Origin: Haliclystus octoradiatus
Lineage: Eukaryota; Cnidaria; Staurozoa; Stauromedusae; Haliclystidae
NCBI GenBank assembly: GCA_916610825.1
Contig: OU744448.1
Location: 17,173,936 to 17,237,935 of the forward strand
Length of the DNA: 64,000 nt
Direction: 5' to 3'
The position numbers and the translations under genes were made by a program. Numbering within the stretch: the first letter of the stretch is position 1; each line of letters begins with the position of its first letter. Positions 55,743-64,000 of this stretch are shown here, one piece after another. Under the pieces are notes generated by a model, which saw only the letters and a program-made list of their open reading frames with translations, searched no databases and was not told the DNA's origin.

Positions 55743-58700
55743 AAGGTGTGGCGGCTAGAATGTGAGAGGGTTTTATTCCTTGGTAGGTATTGTGATAAGA
55801 TACTTCTTCGCTGGCTTACAATGGCACAGTAATTACTATAGGAGGCGATGTTGAGCGATGATTTCGCTAGACAAGCAGAAATTAAGTACAGAGTTGAAAA
55901 TTACTTTAAAAAAGATTGAAACAGTGTGTCACCTGCTCGTTGCTAAGTTGGCGATCCATTGTTATTTAGCAGACAAAGGCTCAAGTGTCTCAATTGGGTC
56001 CCCGTGGGTAATTTCCATTGTTGTTCGACGGGGTTGTAGCTAGGGCTTAGTACAAGAAACACAGTACAAGAAAAAAGGTTATGATTGGCCAAAAGTCAAA
56101 AATACACCTCTTTCAATTGCATGGCAAAGAATACCCTAAAATTTGTTTCCGAATTTTGCAAAATGTACTCTTTAGTATTTGTACGTCCCCGATACAAAAA
56201 GTATGGAAGTAGTCCCCCGAACGATGTTCATTTGGATTTATAAATCGCTGAAGGCTTCACGAGTGCTGAATACTATAATTGACTGCAATTATAATATCAT
56301 ATAGATTATATTCACTATATTCATTATGTACATTGTGTGTATGGTCGGACATTTTATAAACATTCACTGTATTACGATTTACGACTCATACAAAAATTCC
56401 CTTATCGGATATCGGGAGTTAAATGTCTGATAAGTAAAGTGTCTGACCTTGATTGCTTAGATGATGATATGAGCTATCTTAAAAAATCATTTTAATACAA
56501 CTTTATCTGGCATATTGGACAAGCATGTACTACTGAAGACTCTAACTATATCCATCACGCACATTGGTGGCCTTGGTATTCGGAGGGTATTCAGACTCAA
56601 TCAGATCAGAAAAACGAATACAAGAGGCGGCTAGGACGCCGCTGGCGAACAATTTAACTCACTATTCACACCAAATGTGTCGATTAATGTCATTAAATGC
56701 ATATCAAATGCCAAATTAGACTAATAATATTCAATTAAAAGAGAAAACAAATCTGATCCGAAATCATTCTTTAAAAAGATTTTCATTGGCTGACGACAAC
56801 AAACAACTAGCTAATAGATTTGCTGATTTGTTTTTAATACGAAAGGAATTACTTTCCCGATCGTTTTCCAATTTTAATCCTGTTACATCTGAGGGAGTTT
56901 CATCTGTTGTTTCAAGATCGAGTAAAAAATTGGGTGGACTCCTATCTCTCATAGTTTATTGAAGAAATGTAAGCAGTTTTATTATTGACTTACAAATCTT
57001 TACATAATCTTGCTCAGAATTATTTGAAACTGTAGTTCCCAGCAATTAAAATCCAATGTAAATTGCATTTTTAAATATAATGAATATCATTTATTGAGAA
57101 ATACATAACTCGCAAAATTTTAAAAATTAACAAATAAATAATGAAATAAAATGTAACCTATGTAAATTTCACAAACCTTAAATAACTAAATAACTATAAT
57201 TTTAAAATTTTCTATTCTACAGCTCCTTAAATTTATACATGTGCATTAATACTAAATTAACTGGCTAATGTTACTTGTTCCTGCATAATTACATAATTTA
57301 AAGGCTTTTCATTTGTAAATAGCTATAGACTATAAACACTATATACCTGTAAAGCGCATTTGAGCTGTTGGGGAAAGTGAGCAATTCCACATAAAGTATT
57401 ATTATTATTTATTATAAGCAAATTTGGGAATCATCCTTCTGAAAATGACGGTGACCGAATTGTTTCATCAATCGAAGAATTGTTGAACTAAACTGATGTG
57501 TGCATTCACAATTTTAGGCCTTCAGTCTCAGTGAAATAGAAATTGATTTTTTTACTATTTTCGCCAACATCGGGAATATTTCGAGGGTTGGTTACTAGTA
57601 GCTCAATCCTGAGTCGAGCTACGTCATTGTCTACCAATCAGAACACCGTGTAATCAGAATCGAAGAAGGCTCACACTTTTAAAGTCATTCTACCTCTAAG
57701 TGCATTATCTCCGTCTCAGCATAGTCTCAACAAAGTCCACATTAATCAAAAATAGACAGCATTATTTTCGTTACTCTGGGAAGCGAGACATAACATCCAA
57801 CCACAATATCCTTGCTATATCATATCAATATATAATTTAAATATCAGTCTTTACTTTCCAAATATTAATTACTAATATTAATATAATTTTGAATTAGTCC
57901 TATCTGCATATAATCACAATATATTATATAATTTAACATTGCTTTCTGTGTCTTGTTTATTATGTATGCATTCATTTTCTCTTTTGTAATTAACATTGTA
58001 ACCGATAAAAATATAACATTTATCTACATTAAATATGTCGTATAGTGTTATGTTGGAATCAACAACCATTGTCATTCAAGTATAAAATTGCTCACAAGGC
58101 TTGCTATTTACATATAACAAATTAAAAAATAATTATTATACGCCATAACAACTTAAAATATCACTATACGCCAAGCATTGCTCGAACCTAAAATGGACAA
58201 AATCAACAAAAAATGTCATTCATAATGTGTATCTAAGCGGTATAATTCATTACAAAACTTTTACCCTGTATCTGCCTGACATGGCAATTCTATTGTTATG
58301 CAAATAAATCTTATTTTGTCTTATCATAAGTGGAACATTGAAAATGTTGGTGTTTTCCCTAAATATGCAATATACATTATAGTATAGGGGCAGAAAATGT
58401 TGGGACCACTGGGACCGGCGGTCGCAGGCACAATTAGTGAACAATAGAATCTCTGCAGGCACATTTTTCTAAAAGTATTTACAACAAGAGAGTTTAACCG
58501 TGACTTTTGGCCAACATCCTACGCTTTAATTGCTACATGCAAAACGAAAGTTGGAGTCATTTTACTTCTTTTCATAAAATATTTATTTATTAGGCGATGA
58601 AATTCCTCATGTGCAGAGAGACAGTCATATTTCCTGGATATTATTTGAATGCTCATTTCAGTGGTTTTACTAGTTGTAGATGTTAAAAAATGGATCAGAT

Positions 58701-59100
58701 AGATATTGGGGTTGTATTTTCTTTGTTATCAATCTATAGTGGGTAAATTTTAAGCAGAGAAGCTATGATGCTTTATAATTAAATATCAAGTTTATATTTG
58801 TTTTGCTATGATGACGATCTTTTATGATCTTTGGTGAGGTAAGAATGATATACGACGCAAGAGAAAACCTAGATCCTGAAAACGAGTCTGCTCTGAGATG
58901 AAGCATAACCAGTCTTGTACGTTGGCATGACAATTTTTCAGTTAACTCATTGAAGTAATTTGTCATTTGGTAAGTAAGTATATTTTTGCTGTATTCCAAG
59001 AAAGTGTAACATTGTTCCGTTTGCTTATGAATTTGTTACAATAATGATATCAATCAACAGAAGAATGTTTACTTATCAACTTTTTATTCTATTATTTCAA
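55743..59100. other. Intergenic region between the two phosphotransferase paralogues
   Basis: 3.4 kb, AT-rich. The first part should hold the paralogue A promoter. Short frames only; 57050-57330 and 57820-58150 are especially AT-rich. No repeat, RNA gene or exon is supported. Confidence 0.6.
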
Positions 59101-59550
59101 TACTTCATTATGTTGATCAGCGATAATAAGACGACACAATAATTTGTGACAGTTTCAATTTATTCTAAAATCGTATTTGAACAGGCAGTGAGAGAAAGAA
59201 TGAACATGTGTGACCTACCTGAAAGAACGTTTTGCTGCCTATTCTTTTGATCACAGTTTTCTTCGTATTAACAGTTATTATTATCTCATTTTTATTGTTG
59301 TATTTTATCCATAAATAGTTGCTCCCTGTAGACTGTCCTCTTCTGTAGTAATGTTTTATATTTATGTCGTTAAAAAAGCCCCAATTTCAATGGATGATAG
59401 ATTAGGCTAATTAGATACTCCTTATATAAATGAAGTAAATTAGTTCAATAGTAAGCTCTCTCTTACTGTGGGAAGATAATTTTAGAATAAATCGAAACCG
59501 TCGCAAATTATTGTGTCTTGTTATTATCGCTGATCAACATAATGAAGTTA
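59101..59550. mobile_element. Inverted-repeat element overlapping the predicted last exon of paralogue B
   Basis: The arms 59101-59196 and 59455-59550 are near-perfect complements: the left starts ACTTCATTATGTTGATCAGC and the right ends with its complement. No transposase. The predicted exon 4 (59218-59165), its stop codon and an AATAAA lie in or next to the left arm. A second MITE at 59571-59733 follows 20 bp away. Confidence 0.75.
59159..59164 (-). promoter_or_regulatory. Candidate poly(A) signal AATAAA for paralogue B
   Basis: AATAAA directly follows the predicted TAG stop on the minus strand. It lies in the inverted-repeat arm, and a second AATAAA is present in the opposite arm. Confidence 0.4.
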
Positions 59551-62500
59551 AATTCAAGTACAGTGAAACCTGTATATAACAGCCAGCTATTAGAGGTAAA
59601 TAAATTGATCACTATATGCAGGTGACCTTACATTGAGGGTTGATTCAATAGAAAATACTATTTTAGACATTGCAGTGACCACTATATACAGGTGGTTGCT
59701 GTATAGAGGTGACCATTATAACATGTTTGACTGTACAACTTAATCTTATTCAGCAAAATTACTTCAATACCTTATAAAATTGCCATTTTTCATTAAAAAA
59801 CAGAAACACTACATTTACGGATTACGATGTAACAAAATTGGGGAATCAGCAAGCAAGGATGCAAATCAAATCCAAAATTTTATATTTTTCTGATAGATAG
59901 ATCAGAAAAGAATAGTAAGCAATCAAGCTCACAAGGAAACTTTCATACAGCTATATACAGATGTTAGGTCTGCAAACAATTGGATTAAACCATACACTAG
60001 GCTACTGCTTTACAATGAAAACCCTATATATAGTGTATAGATGTGTTGCAGTCAACTCAAACAAAACATAATTTTCATTAATTGATCAATAGCCAAATAA
60101 TGACTAAACTACTATGTTACATACTTGCAAAATGTGTAGTTGTGTGATGACTGCAAGAACAGCAATTATAGCAGGACCAACATAAGTCATGATACGAAGA
60201 AATTTCTAAAAATGAAACATTGAAATCAGTTATCTTACAAAAACAAATATCTGAGGTACAGTACAATGAATATTTCAGCATAACTATCTTCGATAATTAC
60301 TCTGTGATGGCAAATGATGGGAATGTGAAGTGAAGTTTACTTCAAATTTAATATATCTTTTATTACATGGTCGTTGGCCTAGGTTATATGGACGAGCCGA
60401 AACAAATATATTCATTAATTTGCATCAAGTTCATCAGCTGATGCAAATTGAGTTATTTGGCTCGCTCCCAATTGCTGGCACATATGACACATAACCCTGG
60501 CACTCCGCACGCTTCAAGGGCATCTCCATGTTATACAGACGAGCTAGTATCTTGCCGAGCCAAATTATCTTTATCACAGGAGACACAACCTTTTCATCGA
60601 TAGTCCTGATATAGGTAGAAACCGGGGGTGGATGCTATTTTAGCCTCGCTTTCATAAATTGCAACAGTGATTCACTGAAAATGTTGGTAAACATTTTAAA
60701 ACGATCATCGATAAATAATTCAAAACACTTGTTTGTGAATGAGGTGAAAACAAATGTGTTTTGATTTATTTATCACTGCTGTTGTACAAGATGAGGTAAA
60801 TACAAGAACTGCTTGAATTTGTCAATTTACAATGAGTATCATAATTCAAGGAAGCATGTAATGTTTTTAAGGTAACTTTAGAATCCTTTGGTACACGAAA
60901 ATCAATGATTTTGCAAGTTTAGTGGGGTGTCAGCAAAACAGTTTTGTTTTGTCTGCTACGCAGACTTTACACTTTCCAAGAAACGTTCTAGTCTACACGC
61001 AAGCTCTAGACCTTCAGAGTTTTTCTAGAAAAGACTTCTGGAAATAGGATCCGTTTAGCCGCTCCTGATAAGATAAAGCGAGTACTACTGATCTAAAACA
61101 GCAGGCTTCTCCAGGCAGCTTGAAATTCACTTAAAAGTGTTCATAAAAATTCCTTTAAAGACTTTCCTCCTTTTTGAATTGTAAATTCTTTTTATTGTCG
61201 AGCAGAGCTCATCAAAAATGAATAACAAATCAGTTTACAGTCTCAGCCATCTTGTTGCATATATTTGATGTTTTTGTCATGCTTCCATTGATTCACAAAA
61301 TCATGGTGTAGCAGCATTGTTATTATATCGTAATCCTTGTATCACTTTCTTTAGTGTGACAGTAATAATATTGTCTATTCATTGTAACTGAGGTGCATAT
61401 CTCTCAGCAGAAAGACTTTCAATCAGTCAAATGAAGACATGCATTTCATGTTATCAAGGGCTTAAACATAAATTATTTATAATCAATTTTACATACAAAT
61501 AAGAGAATATCGTCTCTAGACATTGTAATCTCATTCCTTGCTTAGTGCTCTAATAAATAACAACTCAACATAATATGCTGTAATACTATCTCAGTTCTTC
61601 TACCTCATGTTATTCTCATACTATTACACATGGGAAAACAAAATAATTTTGAAGACCACGATGCTCACATGATGCGATGCTCACATGATGCAATTTCTCA
61701 AAATGCTGAGAAGGCTTTGACGGTGAAGGCACTGAAGAGTGAATCATGGAATGTAAATTGTATTTTGAAAGGCTTCAATAAAATTTGACGAAAACAAGAA
61801 CAGGAAAGTATTCAATATATTTTCAACACTGGTGTGAATTTCTTCAACTTGCATGGAGAAAGTAAAATGAATGCCATTTCAAGCCACGATTAGTGTTGCA
61901 TCACACGAGATATTAGGAGAAAGATAAAAGTGCTGCAGTGCATGCCAATAATGGAAATAATTGTCTAATTTCTTATAGGCATATCACATCACAGTACCGA
62001 TTGCCTTGACAGAGCAGTTGTAGGCGTTGTAAAACATCAATCAAATGATTTCAAATTGTTTACCACAAGTTGATAAAACTCACCCACAAACTATTACAAA
62101 ACACAGAAATGAGCACGTAGTGAGAAAATGCGTCGCCACTGTTGATTTTCCACAGCCACATCACAAGCCACGTACTGCGGTAGTTCAACACCTCAGCTTG
62201 TTTAATCTAAAGCAAAACAACAACGTAATCAATGATAAACATACAGTACCATGAATTTAATATCAATCGATCAAAGCCAATGCTAATTAATGTAGATAAA
62301 ACTAGCGCTGTAACGATAAATGCTAACTTACATACTAAATAATTGATGCGATTAAAGAAATACTACGACATGAAATCATGTGATTGCATAGTTGCCTAGT
62401 GCTACTGGAGTGCTGCTAGATAGAATTGGATTTGTTTTGACAAATGCAAGAACAAAGGTCACATTGGACTGAAGAGAAGGGAAGCCCCTTGAGCATTCAA

Positions 62501-63422
62501 AATTTAAAAGTACAATAGTTGTACGATTGGCAATGTATCGTCAATCAACCTAGCCTACAATCAACCATGCATATAGTGTTGTCTGAGACATAAAATCTCT
62601 CAGCACAGCAATGCTTACCGGCGATACTCCATTCAGAGGATTTTCTAATAAATCGTTATAAACATGTAAAAAATGATCCCAAAGCCCAGAACGGAAAATG
62701 ATTTGCACGAAGCAAAATATAAGGGTGAAGTTTACAATTTTCCGGCTATATCTTTTAACATTGTGCAAAGTAACTGAATCATCCAAAAGCGAAGTTTTAA
62801 TTTCTGTCATTAGAGCAATACCACTTTCTTCATCCTTTTTAGTTTTTTCCAAGTAATCGTTACCAAAACGTAGAGGAGGGTAGCGATTAAGACGAACTGT
62901 AGTGGATGCAAGCAAGAAAACACCGCCTATAATATCAGCAGAGGCATCCATAAGATAACCAAATGTTCCAAAGCCAGATTTAAATGACTTAGAATGGGAT
63001 TGTGAACGATAAACCACACCATCAAGAATATCCAACATTGAACGTATCTCGTATATGATAACACCAACGCGACGCCACATTAATACAGGGCTCAAAAATA
63101 ATCGACAAGAAATTATGGCCAAACAAAAATGACACATGGTAACTAAATTCGGCGATACCCACGGATATTTTGAGAATTCAAATGTTTCGTCAAACCACTG
63201 ACAAAATGGTAAGTAAATATAATGAGCAGTGTGGTCTTGCATCCGAAGTTTTACAGTTTTAGACTGCAGAGGATTTTGAAATGTCGAGGAATTCCTGACG
63301 ATAGGTCCTTGTTCTGATAATTCCCCAAAGAAACTCAAATCACACCAAACGTAATAGGTACATATTCCAAAAATAAAATAAAATCCAATATTAGGATCTT
63401 TTGATCTAGCATTGCCACTCAT
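59165..63422 (-). CDS. CDP-alcohol phosphotransferase, CPES-like, paralogue B (4 exons)
   Basis: Tandem paralogue of 51474-55742. Exons: 63422-62619, 62206-62084, 60205-60125, 59218-59165; all phase 0; 353 residues. The motif Asp131-x2-Asp134-Gly135-x2-Tyr138-Arg139-x15-Gly155-x3-Asp159-x3-Asp163 has the same Tyr-Arg and 15-residue gap as paralogue A, so these are family traits. Exon 2 (41 codons, WLWKINSGDA) and exon 3 (27 codons, LRIMTYVGPAII...TQLH) have exactly the lengths of their counterparts, showing duplication after the introns existed. An in-frame TGA one codon before the ATG fixes the start. It lacks the extra N-terminal hydrophobic segment of paralogue A. The first exon's frame stays open ~22 codons past the donor, so intron retention would give another C-terminus. 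Exon 4 is uncertain: it overlaps a mobile element. Confidence 0.82.
59571..59733. mobile_element. MITE with CAGTGAAACC ends and TA target duplication
   Basis: It begins CAGTGAAACCTGTATATAAC, ends GTTTGACTG, and TA flanks both sides. Two or three inner GTGACCACTATATACAGGTG-like repeats. Same family as 2662-2836 and 51717-51868; intergenic, just downstream of paralogue B. Confidence 0.6.
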
Positions 63423-64000
63423 CTTTCAATTCAGTAAGTATTCCAAACTAACGGGATACGGACAAAAGGAGAAATCACCGCACCAAATCTGTGTGAAAGT
63501 ACCAAATCGAAGTATTTTAATCAGTATAGTTGTTAGATACACACACGCAGTAATCAAATAAGGTATTTATGTTCCAGAATAAGTAACGATAACAATATTT
63601 ATGTCGACTTCGAGGATTTGCGATTGAGGTGAATGCGAGCAAAGTCCGTTGATAACAATGATGGCTGGGTTTGTTAGTCAAAAGTTCTTTTAGGTTCAAC
63701 TTGAAGCGTCACCTTGGTCCAATCAAGATTTTCTAAGAATAATTAAGACATCTCCGTTTAAAAATTCATTAGTAAGCATAGGTTGAATTCATTTCTGTTG
63801 ACTATAAGCAGAAGCAAACACGGTATTTCGTCACCGTCTTGCAGCGGCACGGCATAAAGGCAAAAGGGAAGCAAATCTCATGTCGCTCGTTGACTGTGCA
63901 AATGCTGTGAGAATGTGAAGGTGCAAACTTAACAAAACTGTAAGGGGATGTGGCCTGGGACCCACTGTCCATTTGATGTCGTATCGTACGATATGCTGCG
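63423..64000. other. Upstream flank of paralogue B
   Basis: Should include the promoter and 5' untranslated region of paralogue B. No further exon, repeat or RNA gene seen up to the window edge. Confidence 0.5.

Overview
The window is animal nuclear DNA from an AT-rich invertebrate-type genome. It has split genes with GT-AG introns, tRNA-derived SINEs, non-LTR and LTR retrotransposons, many short inverted-repeat elements and long microsatellites. The gene models keep phase across every intron and match animal orthologues. A tandem pair of CDP-alcohol phosphotransferases resembling invertebrate ceramide phosphoethanolamine synthase argues against a vertebrate. I cannot place the species more closely.

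Layout. (1) 1-17258, minus strand: the first 14 coding exons (547 residues) of DHTKD1, the mitochondrial 2-oxoadipate dehydrogenase E1; its 3' end lies beyond the left edge. Its introns hold a SINE, two copies of a foldback element, several copies of a family rich in the palindrome GTTCATGAAC, and in the 5.6 kb intron 1 a broken Ty3/Gypsy-type element followed by a TGATCA-rich minisatellite. (2) 17.3-29.7 kb: an intergenic retrotransposon cluster. A full-length second ORF of a LINE (931 residues) sits between two perfect GATA arrays (about 97 and 200 units). Next is a decayed LINE of another clade whose endonuclease region is split by a young LTR retrotransposon (212-bp LTRs, 5-bp target duplication). 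(3) 29832-50048, plus strand: a complete 17-exon DPP3 gene, head to head with DHTKD1, with a 5'-truncated LINE, SINEs and inverted-repeat elements in its introns. (4) 51474-63422, minus strand: two tandem paralogous four-exon genes for CDP-alcohol phosphotransferase-family membrane proteins.

The host genes are metabolic and not an obvious pathway: lysine/tryptophan catabolism (DHTKD1), peptide turnover (DPP3) and probably phosphosphingolipid synthesis (the tandem pair). The most unusual points are: a nearly identical ~32-bp block 80-95 bp upstream of both head-to-head start codons, in the same orientation relative to transcription; the GTTCATGAAC element family, whose mobility is supported by an empty site in the same window; a LINE enclosed by GATA arrays; and a predicted last exon of the upstream phosphotransferase paralogue lying in the arm of an inverted-repeat element. 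All exon boundaries were read by eye from splice signals, phase and family similarity; no transcript data or database searches were available.
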